The notes: a model not told the origin generated them from the letters alone. 64,000 bases of DNA from Halovulum marinum (GCF_009697225.1 NZ_WIND01000016.1:29763-93762); one strand, 5' to 3'. Positions 35,084 to 43,043 are shown, numbered from the stretch's first letter. Made by a program: numbers and translations.

Positions 35084-36011
35084 TCATCCAGCCTGGACCG
35101 GAGCCCGGTTGGTGTTTACGCCGTTTGGCGCAGGTTGAGCAATCGCCCGACGCGCGGAGCTTTCATCTCGCGCAGCGGGGCGGGCGATTGCGGTGGTCAG
35201 GGTCCGCGCGTAATCAGCCGGTGTCTGGTATTCCAGGGCCGAATGGGGGCGCTCGGTGTTATAATCGGCAGCCCAGGCGGCGATCACAATCCGTGCGTGA
35301 TCCAGGTTTCGGAACATGGTCTCGTTGAGCAGCTCGTCGCGCATCCGCCCGTTGAAGCTCTCCACGAAGCCGTTCTGCATGGGCTTGCCCGGCGCGATGT
35401 AATGCCACTCGATCCGGTGTTCGGAACACCAGCGCAGGATGGCGTTACTAGTCAGTTCCGTGCCGTTGTCGCTGACAATCATGCCGGGCCTTCCGCGGCG
35501 CTCGATCAGGGCCGTCAGTTCACGCACGACACGGCGCCCCGAGATCGAGGTATCCGGGATCGCGGCGAGACACTCACGGGTGACGTCGTCGACCACGTTG
35601 AGCACCCGGAAACGCTGACCGTTGGCGAACTGGTCGTGGACGAAATCCAGCGACCAGCGCGCATTGGGCCGGGCCTCGACCAGGATTGGCGCGCGTTCCG
35701 ACAGCCTTGCGCCGGGCCTTTCGCTTGCGCACCGTGAGCCCTTCTTCGCGGTAGAGCCGATAGATCCGGTTGATCCCGGACGGCTCCCCCTCTCGCCGCA
35801 GCAGGACGAAGAGCTGCCGATACCCGAACCGCCGACGCTCGTTGGCCAGCTCGCGCAGGCGGCCGCGCAGCTTCGTATCCGGCGCACGCTGCGCCTGGTA
35901 GCGGACCATCTTGCGATCCGCCCCGGCAATCCGGCACGCCCGCCGTTCCGAGAGCCCGAGCAGGGACCTCAGATGCGCGACCGCCTCGCGCTTCACAGCA
36001 GGCGTCACCAC
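35084..36011 (-). pseudogene. IS3-family transposase orfB, frameshifted
   Basis: The N-terminal part (from GTG 36011: [53 protein letters not shown]) is in one frame and the DDE integrase core in another ([53 protein letters not shown]). The shift is near 35690-35705, consistent with one extra base after the codons for KAVG. All three catalytic acidic residues survive in the second frame. Confidence 0.8.
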
Positions 36012-36312
36012 TTTTTTGAAACTAGCTCCTTCATCGCCGCCAGATCCAGCATCTGCTCGGCCAGCGTCCTGCGGGCTTACGCGGCCCCACTGGGGCCACG
36101 GTCCCTTGGACCTACAGCTTCGCGTTCTCGTCCTCGAGCGCCTTCAGCCGTTTGGCCTCCGACACCGTCATGCCACCGAACTTGGCTTTCCAGTTGTAGA
36201 AGGTGCCTTCAGACATGCCGTGTTTGCGGCACAGATCGGCGCACTTCGCACCTGCCTCATGCTCGCCCAGGATGCCGATGATCTGCTCGTCCGTGAATCT
36301 CGTTCGCTTCAT
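36005..36312 (-). pseudogene. IS3-family orfA interrupted by a 50-bp insertion
   Basis: Reads MKRTRFTDEQIIGILGEHEA, CRKHGMSEGTFYNWKAKFGG and LEDENAKL, then stops at 36112-36114. The rest of the usual protein resumes after 50 extra bases as LAEQMLDLAAMKELVSKKW to a TGA at 36005. An A6G run before the end (CAAAAAAG) is the normal slip site for the orfA-orfB fusion. With the insertion the fused transposase cannot form. Confidence 0.75.
36065..36114. other. 50-bp insertion inside IS3 orfA
   Basis: Foreign to orfA, it contains the perfect inverted repeat GGCCCCA-C-TGGGGCC-like core and in-frame stops. Origin unknown. It may be a footprint of another small element. Confidence 0.55.
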
Positions 36313-36375
36313 TGTCCGTCCTCATGTTGGGGCGGACTCTAATCGGCGGTGGAGGAAAAATCCCGTGGCAGGTCA

Positions 36376-37111
36376 CCGGGAGGGCTGGCCGGCCGCCCGC
36401 TTCCTGGCCGCTATTGCGGAGCACGAACTGGCCGGACGCGCCCACCGCTGGAGCTTCGACTTCGACGCCGTTCCAATGATCTCGAAAGCACAGGTCATGG
36501 CCATGGCGGCGGGAGACAGCTGGCTGGCCAAGGGCGCCAATGTCCTGATGTTCGGTCCGCCCGGTGGCGGCAGGAGCCATCTAGCGGCCGCCATTGGCCT
36601 GACACTGATCGAAAACGGCTGGCCCGTGCTCTTCACGAGAACCACCGATCTCGTCCAGAGGCTGCAGGTGGCCCGCAGGGAACTGCAGCTCGAGGCCGCC
36701 ATTGCAAAACTGGACAAGTTCGATCTGATCATCCTCGATGATCTGGCCTATGTCACCAAGGACCAGGCCGAAACCAGCGTCCTCTTCGAACTGATCTCGG
36801 CGCGGTACGAGAGGCGGTCAATCATGATCACCGTCAATCAGCCCTTCGGCGAATGGAACAAGGTCTTCCCCGATCCCGCAATGACGCTCGCGGCCGTCGA
36901 CAGGCTCGTCCACCATGCGACCATCTTCGAGATGAACGTGGAAAGCTACAGACGGCGGACGGCGATGGAGGCGAAACGGAAGAGAGGCAGGCCTGCGGCT
37001 TACGCGACAATCAAAAATACACCGCTGATTGACGCTGAGCGACAAACAGCAGCCGAAGAAAATCCTGCCAGCGGCAATCACGATGATAACGTCACCGATG
37101 CCGCGACATAG
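36376..37111 (+). pseudogene. 5'-truncated IS21-family helper ATPase (IstB)
   Basis: The frame enters directly from the IS3 right end and reads a DnaA/DnaC-like ATPase: HRWSFDFDAVPMISKAQVMA, FGPPGGGRSHLAAAIG, DLIILDDLAYVTKDQAETSV, MITVNQPFGEWNKVF. The Walker A Lys is Arg here (GGGRSH), which should impair ATP binding. The N-terminus and the partner istA are missing. A relic. Confidence 0.8.
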
Positions 37112-37199
37112 GATCTCATCCTGATTGTCGCTGGCGTCTCTCCCAGATTGACGCGCTGTAGGGCGGGCGGAACCGGGGCTGGTCTGATAGGTCGGCCCC

Positions 37200-37990
37200 A
37201 TGCCGAGTGTCCCCGACCTGCCCGATGACATCGACGCCCTGAAGGCGATGCTGGCCGCCTCGGAGGCGCGCAATCTGCGCAAGGATGAGCGGATCGAGCG
37301 GCTGGAGAAGCTGGTCGCCGCCTTCAAGCAGGCCGCCTTCGGGCGCAAGTCGGAGAAGATCGACCCGGACCAGTTCGAGCTGGCGCTGGAGGATCTGGAG
37401 ACGGCAATCGCTGCGGTCCATGCGGACGAAGAGGCCGATGCCCCGGCTTCCAGGCGCAGCGCCAAGCCCCGGGCGGTCGATCGCAAGGCGCTGCCCGACC
37501 ACCTGCCGCGCATCGAGGAGGTGATCGAACCCGAGAGCCTGACCTGCGCCTGCGGGGGCTGCCTGCATTGCATCGGCAAAGACGTGTCGGAACGGCTGGA
37601 CATCGTCCCTGCGCAGTTCCGGGTGATCGTGACGCGCCGCGCCAAATACGCTTGCCGCAGCTGCACCGACGGCGTTGTGCAGGCACCGGCGCCGGCACGT
37701 CCGATCCCCGGCGGGTTGCCGACCGAAGCGACGGTCGCACATGTTCTGGTCAGCAAATACGCCGACCATCTTCCCTTGTATCGTCACACAAATCTACCGC
37801 CGCCAGGGCGTCGGCCTCGACTGCTCGACGCTCGCGGACTGGGTCGGGCGGGCCGCCTTCGAGTTGCGCCCGGTTTTCGGGGCCCTGATGGCGAACCTGA
37901 AGCGGTCAACCAAGCTCTTCATGGACGAGACACGGGCCCCGGTGCTCGATCCGGGCAAACGGAAGACCAAGACGGGATACTTCCGGGCGC
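37200..37990 (+). pseudogene. Truncated and frameshifted IS66-family transposase
   Basis: Begins MPSVPDLPDDIDALKAMLAA with a leucine-zipper-like segment (RKDERIERLEKLVAAFK), then FGRKSEKIDPDQFELALEDL, the Zn-binding part (CACGGCLHCIGKDVSERLD, RAKYACRSCTDG). The frame breaks near 37785 (loss of one base after LPLYRH) and continues as IYRRQGVGLDCSTLADWVGR and MDETRAPVLDPGKRKTKTGY. Homology ends about 37990, before the catalytic Glu region. Confidence 0.8.
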
Positions 37991-38235
37991 TGGATCCCGA
38001 GCTCGAGGAGGACATGATCACCGCGCTGCGGATCGAGCAGCAGCTGGACCCCACCCACGACCAGTTCATGGCCTTCCTGGCCGACGCCGATCCGTTCCAG
38101 GACCGCTACTGGGAGATGTTTGTGCAGGACTGGAAGCCGGGCCTTCTGACCTTCTGGGAGGTCCTGTGGCGCCCTTTCTCGGAGAGCTTGCGGCGCTCCG
38201 ACGACGATGGTATCAGCCTCGCCATGCCGGCATAG
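37990..38235 (+). other. Unidentified coding tail fused to the IS66 relic
   Basis: The frame stays open past the IS66 homology and reads LEEDMITALRIEQQLDPTHD, then DPFQDRYWEMFVQDWKPGLL and TFWEVLWRPFSE, unlike IS66. It has the composition of a real protein but no start of its own. It ends inside the tRNA-Thr gene (38226). Possibly the 3' end of an older gene overwritten by IS66. Confidence 0.4.
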
Positions 38236-38300
38236 CTCAGCGGTAGAGCAATCGCTTCGTAAGCGATGGGTCGGGGGTTCAAATCCCTCTGCCGGCACCA
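38226..38300 (+). tRNA. tRNA-Thr(CGT), intact, inside the integrated element
   Basis: A 75-base gene with encoded CCA. Acceptor GCCGGCA pairs with TGCCGGC; D stem GCTC/GAGC; anticodon stem ATCGC/GCGAT around loop TTCGTAA (anticodon CGT, normal U33); variable GGGTC; T arm GGGGG-TTCAAAT-CCCTC with one G-U pair. A strong terminator follows. Its sequence differs markedly from the broken tRNA-Thr(CGT) halves at the element ends, so it was probably brought in by the element and can serve as replacement. Confidence 0.93.
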
Positions 38301-38307
38301 CGAAAAC

Positions 38308-38330
38308 GGGCCCCCGCGGGGGCCCTTTTC
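38308..38330 (+). terminator. Rho-independent terminator of tRNA-Thr
   Basis: A GC-only 8-bp stem (GGGCCCCC-GC-GGGGGCCC, 38308-38325) is followed by TTTTC and another T run. A textbook terminator 7 bases after the tRNA. It may also stop the convergent small membrane-protein gene. Confidence 0.9.
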
Positions 38331-38336
38331 TGTTTT

Positions 38337-38477
38337 TCAGGCGAAGATCAGCGATCCGGCGAAGATCCCGACCGCCACGATCACGACGTACTTCAGCACT
38401 TTCCAGAGCACGATCCCGGTGACGGCATAGGCGGCGCCATCGTTGGGTCGTGCGAGATCATCGATGACCTCTTTCAT
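38337..38477 (-). CDS. Small single-pass membrane protein (46 residues)
   Basis: Reads MKEVIDDLARPNDGAAYAVT, then GIVLWKVLKYVVIVAVGIFA and GSLIFA. A short charged N-terminus is followed by one long hydrophobic helix. AGGGAA lies 7 bases before the ATG at 38477. It is too small for routine gene calling and I recognise no family. A dyad (ACAAAT-GCTT-ATTTGT, 38494-38509) lies just upstream. It is convergent with tRNA-Thr and shares its terminator region. Toxin-like, phage-like or regulatory roles are all possible. Confidence 0.6.
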   Translation of the reverse strand: MKEVIDDLARPNDGAAYAVTGIVLWKVLKYVVIVAVGIFAGSLIFA

Positions 38478-38493
38478 AATTTTCCCTGATATA

Positions 38494-38509
38494 ACAAATG
38501 CTTATTTGT
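38494..38509. promoter_or_regulatory. Dyad upstream of the small membrane-protein gene
   Basis: ACAAAT-GCTT-ATTTGT is a perfect 6-bp dyad in an AT-rich patch, 17 bases before the ATG. It overlaps a TTATAT sequence that could be a -10 on the minus strand. Candidate operator. Confidence 0.4.
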
Positions 38510-38576
38510 CCAGCCCGGCTGGCCTAGGGTGTGGAAAATGGTACACCGGGGAGGCCGGTAGCGGTGGGGGGCAGGT

Positions 38577-38790
38577 AAGCCTGTGGGCCTGCGAGCTTGC
38601 GAGCCCGTGAGCCTGTGGGCCTGAGCCCGCGCGCCCGTGAGCCTGAGCCACCAGCCCGCGAGCCCTATCCATAGCCGCGAGCCTGTCGGCCTGAGCCGCG
38701 AGCCTGAGCCCGCGGGCCTGTGAGCCTGCGAGCCTGAGCCGCGAGCACACGAACCCTACCCGCGAGCCTGCGCACCAGGAACCCACACGC
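38577..38790. repeat. Degenerate GC-rich minisatellite
   Basis: About twenty imperfect copies of an 8-base unit, GYGAGCCT (variants GTGGGCCT, GCGAGCTT, GAGCCTGA), with phase slips. Frames on both strands are open only because the repeat lacks stops; I do not call genes here. The 38478-38883 stretch otherwise holds only the dyad above and nothing else supportable. Confidence 0.8.
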
Positions 38791-38883
38791 CACCCGTCTG
38801 TCCAGCGAGTTCAAAATTTCAACTTCGCGAAATGCGTGTGGACGCCGCGAGCCGCGCACTGCAAATCCGACACTGCAAATCCG

Positions 38884-39627
38884 ATGGAGGATCTCAAGAA
38901 CATTGAACTGTTGCTGGACATCCGCAACTGGCTGCGTCTCGGTGCCCCCGAGACAGCCGAGGGCTTCCGCTTCCGCATGGACGCCTGGATCGCTGTCCGC
39001 ACCACCCCGTTCGGGGGCTGGACGGGCATCTCGGTCGACCTTGCGGGAGCGGCGCCGCTCTTCGGGGACTTCCGCTTCCTCGAGAACATGATCACGCCGT
39101 CCCTGATCGGGTTCGCCACGAACGAGCCCTACGTTCTGGCAGCTGCGGTCGAGCCTGTGGCAGCGGAGCTGCTCGGACTGGACGAGACCACTGCACGGCA
39201 GCTGTTCGTGCCTTGGGAATTCCCCGAGTGGTCGGACATGAACCGGCGGGTCTCGCCGTTCCACACCGCCCGGGTCGGGTCGCCGCCCGGGACCCGGCCG
39301 AAGCCCGTGAACTGGCGCGTGGACAGGCCGATCCCGGGCTGTGGCTGGTCGATGAAGGCAACTTCTGGCCCGACCCCTACATCACCGGCGTCGATGAGGT
39401 GGGCGAGGAGGTGTACCGCACCCAGGTGGCATCACATGGACATCGACATCAGCGGCAACCCCCTCGTCTGGCGGAGCTACTACCTGGGCGCGGACGGCCT
39501 CGAGTGGACCGACGAATGGTCGTGCCAGTGCGACTCCGACGGCGTCGAACCCCACCACAGCGAATGGATCGGGCCCCAGGACGCCGCCGAGCGCGCCCTC
39601 TGGGAAAGCCTGCCGGATCAGGAGTGA
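38884..39627 (+). CDS. Orphan protein with a probable double frameshift
   Basis: From ATG 38884 the frame reads MEDLKNIELLLDIRNWLRLG, RMDAWIAVRTTPFGGWTG and LFVPWEFPEWSDMNRRV in a protein-like manner. Between about 39245 and 39425 the better coding frame is the third (ARDPAEARELARGQADPGLW, VDEGNFWPDPYITGVDEVGE). From 39437 the first frame is again convincing (MDIDISGNPLVWRSYYLGAD, WIGPQDAAERALWESLPDQE). Either one broken gene or two genes. I recognise no function. Its stop overlaps the next gene (GTGA). Confidence 0.5.
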   Translation: MEDLKNIELLLDIRNWLRLGAPETAEGFRFRMDAWIAVRTTPFGGWTGISVDLAGAAPLFGDFRFLENMITPSLIGFATNEPYVLAAAVEPVAAELLGLDETTARQLFVPWEFPEWSDMNRRVSPFHTARVGSPPGTRPKPVNWRVDRPIPGCGWSMKATSGPTPTSPASMRWARRCTAPRWHHMDIDISGNPLVWRSYYLGADGLEWTDEWSCQCDSDGVEPHHSEWIGPQDAAERALWESLPDQE

Positions 39628-39830
39628 GCAACATCAAGATCGATACCAACAATCTTTATGTAACCTCAGCCGAGCAACGTCGGGAAGCCACGATGGAGCT
39701 GTTGATCGTCATCGTGGAACTGGATGGCGCCCCGGGTCTGCGCGATCTGCTGGATGGGATCCGAAATCGGGACGAGGGCACCTACAGCGAGATCTGCGCC
39801 GCGGCTGACGAACGGGAGGACTGGGGATGA
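39624..39830 (+). CDS. Small acidic orphan protein
   Basis: A 68-residue protein (start GTG 39624) reading VTSAEQRREATMELLIVIVELDGAPGL and EGTYSEICAAADEREDWG. No family recognised. It overlaps the preceding frame by 4 bases and the integrase fusion by 4 bases (ATGA), so the three look like one translationally coupled unit within the element. Confidence 0.5.
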   Translation: MSNIKIDTNNLYVTSAEQRREATMELLIVIVELDGAPGLRDLLDGIRNRDEGTYSEICAAADEREDWG

Positions 39831-41041
39831 AGATCTGGACCATCACCTTCGATGACGAAGATGGCCTCCGGACCGTCGTTGCGAGCTTCCAGGCCGACGC
39901 CAATGCCACGGTGCGTGAATGGCTCACTTTTCATTGGGCGTGCTGGGTCGTCCACGAGGGCTCCATGCCTCCGATGCCCGCCGACTGGCGCGAGGCCTAC
40001 GAGGTCCTGCGTGACACCGTTGGCTTCATGGACCGCGTCCAGGTCGAGGAGCATGACGTCGACCCGGAGATGGCGATCATCATGCCGAACGGGACCGTCT
40101 GGTATTTCGACTATGTCCACGAGTTCCTGAAGGCCTGGCAGCTGGCCCATGAAGGGGCGGGCTACGCCCCCGGCAACCCGGCACTCAAAGGCGAAGTCCT
40201 GCGGCTCCAACGACGCCAAGGAGTTCGCTCGGGCCATTTCGCGAAGCTGCGATTGAATCAAGTCGTGCCCCGGTGTCCACCGGGGAATGATAATAACTTC
40301 CAGTTTGAAGTCGCCAAGAAGCTGCAAGCCTCGGCGACTGAACTCACCCAGAAATACAATCTGAAGCCCGGTTTCGCGGAGGCAACGATGCTGCTGACCG
40401 TGGCCGGCGCGCTGCTCGACCGGGCTCCGAACGCCACGGAGACCCGCTGGCTGACCTCCGACGATTACAACCGGCTGCTCGGCTGCTGCTGGGACGAGAT
40501 GCACAAGAAGGTGGTGGAGTTCGCCTGCAACACCGGGCTGCGTTATGGAAAGTTGGCGGCGCTGCGCAAGCCGATGATCCATCTCCACAACCGGGAGATG
40601 TTCATCCTCGACCAGCGGAACAAGAACCAGAAGCCGCGGATGGTGCCGCTGAACCCGATCGCGTTCCGCACAGTCCAAAAGCTGTGCGAAACCGCCCCCT
40701 GCGAGCTGGTGTTCTGGCACCGGAACACCCGTCGGCAGGGCTTCGGGGAGCCGGCGCCGTTCACCTCGTTCCGCGGGTTCTTCCAGAAGTCCCGGATCCG
40801 GGCCGGGCTGAACGACGTTCGTTTCCATGACCTTAGGCACACGTTCGCATCCTGGTGGGTGCAGAGCGAAGGCGATCTGCTGGTGCTGAAGGACGTCCTC
40901 GGTCACTCCACGCTGAACATGGTCCAGCGCTACGCACACCTCAACACCGCGGCGCACCGTGCGGCGATGGACAAGTTTGTTCCGCACAGTTTCCGCACAT
41001 TCCCCAAGGAGGCGCCCGCACAGTCACGACCAACCCTATGA
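39827..41041 (+). CDS. Chimeric tyrosine recombinase (integrase)
   Basis: A 404-residue fusion. Residues 1 to about 115 (MKIWTITFDDEDGLRTVVAS, EYEVLRDTVGF-like region, MPNGTVWYFDYVHEFLKAWQ) look like a separate small orphan protein. From about 130 the sequence is a phage-type integrase without its usual N-terminal arm-binding part. The catalytic set is intact: Arg in TGLRYGKLAAL (about 238), HDLRHTFASWW (about 333), GHSTLNMVQRYAHL with His and Tyr (358-368). It lies 43 bases from the attachment core, as expected for the recombinase of this element. Confidence 0.75.
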   Translation: MKIWTITFDDEDGLRTVVASFQADANATVREWLTFHWACWVVHEGSMPPMPADWREAYEVLRDTVGFMDRVQVEEHDVDPEMAIIMPNGTVWYFDYVHEFLKAWQLAHEGAGYAPGNPALKGEVLRLQRRQGVRSGHFAKLRLNQVVPRCPPGNDNNFQFEVAKKLQASATELTQKYNLKPGFAEATMLLTVAGALLDRAPNATETRWLTSDDYNRLLGCCWDEMHKKVVEFACNTGLRYGKLAALRKPMIHLHNREMFILDQRNKNQKPRMVPLNPIAFRTVQKLCETAPCELVFWHRNTRRQGFGEPAPFTSFRGFFQKSRIRAGLNDVRFHDLRHTFASWWVQSEGDLLVLKDVLGHSTLNMVQRYAHLNTAAHRAAMDKFVPHSFRTFPKEAPAQSRPTL

Positions 41042-41083
41042 AATCGCGTGAGGAAAAAGTAAACACGCATGGGGGTGCAAGAG

Positions 41084-41122
41084 ATTACGGATGACGTGCT
41101 CTACCAGCTGAGCTACACCGCC
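41084..41122 (-). pseudogene. 5' half of tRNA-Thr(CGT), attachment-site remnant
   Basis: Read on the minus strand: acceptor GGCGGTG, TA, D arm GCTC-AGCTGGTA-GAGC, A, anticodon stem CGTCA, loop TCCGTAA. After CGTAAT the sequence (CTCTTGC) no longer pairs and no T arm follows. CGTCA pairs with TGATG of the 3' half at 34998-35043. Loop base 33 is C instead of the near-universal U and acceptor pair 2-71 is broken, as in a dead gene. Confidence 0.7.
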
Positions 41123-41277
41123 ACTAGTGCGCCGCGGCTCGGCCCGGGCCGGCGCGGGCTGGTCCCGCGGTGGCGACGCCCCGCGCTTCTAGCCGTTGAT
41201 CGCCGCGCTCGCAAACGCCTTTCGCCGGCACCGGACGCGCCGCCGGATCGGCCGCCAAATCGGACTTCGGGTCGCAC

Positions 41278-43023
41278 CTACCGGTCGCGCCAGCCCTGAT
41301 CCTCGCCGGGGGCGTAGTCGGGGCGCGGCGGCACCGGTTCGGCGTTTTCGCCTGCGCGCTCGAAGCGCGGCGGGCCGCCGGGCTCGCCGGGTTTCGCGCC
41401 GCCGGGCGTCGTGGCCCCGGACGCCGCGGCGGACGGTTGGCCATCGACGGTAGCGGGTTCCGGCTCGGCCGCGGTCTCCGGTTCATGTGGGGTCTCGTCC
41501 GCGTCGACCTCGGCCCGCGCGACGACCGGCTCCGGCGCGGCCTTCGGCGACGCGGTCCGCGCCGCGGCGGCGGCGGGACCCGCATCGGTTCCGCCGCGCG
41601 CGGGCTCGGGCTCGGGTTCCGGTTCCGGTTCGGGGCGCCGGTCCTCCAGCGCGCCGACGATCAGCGGCAGCATGGCGGCGGCAGTGCTGCCGGCATCCTC
41701 GCTCTGCGGCGGCACCTGCCAGCTGAGGGTATCGAAGCTCTGGCAGTTCTCGCAGATCGGCGCCCACTGGCCATGCACCGTGTTGCACACGTCGCACACC
41801 CAGGCTTCGCCGCGCGGCGCGTCCAGCGCCTTGGCCAGCCAGCCGCGCACCACCGTGTCGGGGGCGCCCTCGCCCCGCTCGATCGCAGCCATCAGCGCCA
41901 GACTGCGGGCGGTCGGGCGGCGTTCGGCCAGATCGCCCAGCGCACGGCGCGCGCCGGGGAAGTCCTCGTCGGCCAGCGCCAGTTCGGCGGCGACCATCCG
42001 CGTCTCGGGGTGGTCGGGCTGGATCTTCAGCAGCGCCTCGAACCGGTTGCGCCGCTCGGCCGGAGTCTCGTCGGGGACGATCGCCGCGAAGGCGGCGGCC
42101 AGATCCGGGTGCGGCGCCTCGGTCCACGCCTTCTTGACGATCCGCGCCGCCTGCCGGCGATCGCCGGCCTGGGCGTGCAGCTCGGCCGCCAGCGCCGCGG
42201 CGGGGCCGAAGCTGGGCGACAGCCGGTTCGCGGCATAGGCGGCCTCGCGCGCCTTGGCCTGCTCGTTGTCGGCCAGCGCGGCGCGGGCATCGGCCAGCGA
42301 CAGCACCGCCTCGCGGCGCTTGCCGACGTCGCGCGGCAACGTCGAGGCGCGCACCTTGGCAGCCAGGGTCCTGCGCGCGCCGCTCCAGTCCCGCGCCTGC
42401 GCCTGCAGACCGAACAACGTCTGCAGCGTGCCCTCGTGCCGCGGCTGCAGCGCGAAAGCCTTCTCGGCCAGCTTCAGCGCCGTGTCGGTGTCGCCCTCGA
42501 TCAGCTTCTGCCGCAGCAGCCCCTGGACGCCGACGAACTTGGTCTGCTCGTCGGTCAGCATGTCCTTGTAATAGGCCATTGCGCGCTCGGTGTTGCCGTT
42601 TATCTCGGCCGCCTGCGCGTTGAGCAGCCGCGTCAGCTGCGGCCGGTTCAGCAGCCGCTCGGCCTGCTGCGCCTTGGCCTGCGCGCGCCGGCCCTCGCCG
42701 GCGGCCAGCGCGATCAGCGCCTGCGACAACGCGTCGAAGCCGCGCCGCTCGCGGTTGCGGTCGAAATAGCGGGTGATCGCGGTCTGGTCGCCGATCAGGA
42801 ACCGCAGGATCGCGATCAGCAGGCCGAGGATCTTCAGCACCACCCAGGCCGCCAGCAGCAGCAGCAGCAGGGCGATGACGAACCCCAGCGGCGACAGGGT
42901 GTACTCGCGCCCGACGAAGGCGATGCGAACCTCGCCCGGCGCCTCCATCAACAGGCCCGCGCCCCAGGCCAGCGCCGCCGCGGCGGCGATGAACAGAAGG
43001 ATCTTCAGGAGTGACCAGAGCAT
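41278..43023 (-). CDS. HemY N-terminal domain / TPR membrane protein
   Basis: A 581-residue inner-membrane protein. Two N-terminal helices (about residues 1-25 and 42-75) belong to the HemY_N domain; long TPR-rich helices follow. A rubredoxin-like Zn site, CDVCNTVHGQWAPICENC, is near residue 432, as in LapB-like proteins. The C-terminus is low-complexity (PEPEPEPEPEP, then Pro/Ala/Glu-rich). It is third in a hemD / mitofilin-like / HemY-like operon. Function is not proven in the family despite the name; it is not protoporphyrinogen oxidase. Confidence 0.85.
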   Translation of the reverse strand: MLWSLLKILLFIAAAAALAWGAGLLMEAPGEVRIAFVGREYTLSPLGFVIALLLLLLAAWVVLKILGLLIAILRFLIGDQTAITRYFDRNRERRGFDALSQALIALAAGEGRRAQAKAQQAERLLNRPQLTRLLNAQAAEINGNTERAMAYYKDMLTDEQTKFVGVQGLLRQKLIEGDTDTALKLAEKAFALQPRHEGTLQTLFGLQAQARDWSGARRTLAAKVRASTLPRDVGKRREAVLSLADARAALADNEQAKAREAAYAANRLSPSFGPAAALAAELHAQAGDRRQAARIVKKAWTEAPHPDLAAAFAAIVPDETPAERRNRFEALLKIQPDHPETRMVAAELALADEDFPGARRALGDLAERRPTARSLALMAAIERGEGAPDTVVRGWLAKALDAPRGEAWVCDVCNTVHGQWAPICENCQSFDTLSWQVPPQSEDAGSTAAAMLPLIVGALEDRRPEPEPEPEPEPARGGTDAGPAAAAARTASPKAAPEPVVARAEVDADETPHEPETAAEPEPATVDGQPSAAASGATTPGGAKPGEPGGPPRFERAGENAEPVPPRPDYAPGEDQGWRDR

Positions 43024-43043
43024 CGGGCGTGGGTCCTTTCAGG

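Larger units (their letters stand above)
35066..36375 (-). mobile_element. Decayed IS3-family insertion sequence
   Basis: A 1310-bp element with terminal inverted repeats that begin TGACCTGCCAC at both ends (from 35066 inward; from 36375 inward on the other strand) and stay similar for about 26 bases. It encodes an orfA with a 50-bp insertion and an orfB with a frameshift, so it cannot make transposase. No target duplication is visible. It cuts the front off an IS21 istB gene to its right. Confidence 0.8.
35035..41089. mobile_element. Integrated element splitting a tRNA-Thr(CGT) gene
   Basis: Bounded by the 6-base core CGTAAT (minus strand) at 35035-35040 and 41084-41089, each attached to one half of a tRNA-Thr(CGT). 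Joining the outer halves restores D, anticodon and T stems and six of seven acceptor pairs. It holds a tyrosine integrase next to the right end, an intact tRNA-Thr(CGT), small orphan genes and nested broken insertion sequences. At about 6 kb it is small and has no replication or conjugation genes, so it is probably immobile now or a satellite-like element. Confidence 0.6.

Noticed and set aside
35066..36375. Target-site duplication of the IS3 copy
   Set aside because: Flanks read GTA on the left and CCG on the right, so no duplication is seen; later rearrangement or one-ended deletion is likely.
38226..38300. Intact tRNA-Thr as the attachment site of the element
   Set aside because: Its body does not match either tRNA half at the element ends, and it is 1.5 kb from the integrase gene; the halves fit better.
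38577..38790. Open frames on both strands of the minisatellite
   Set aside because: They exist because the repeat has no stop codons; no start signals and no non-repetitive protein pattern.
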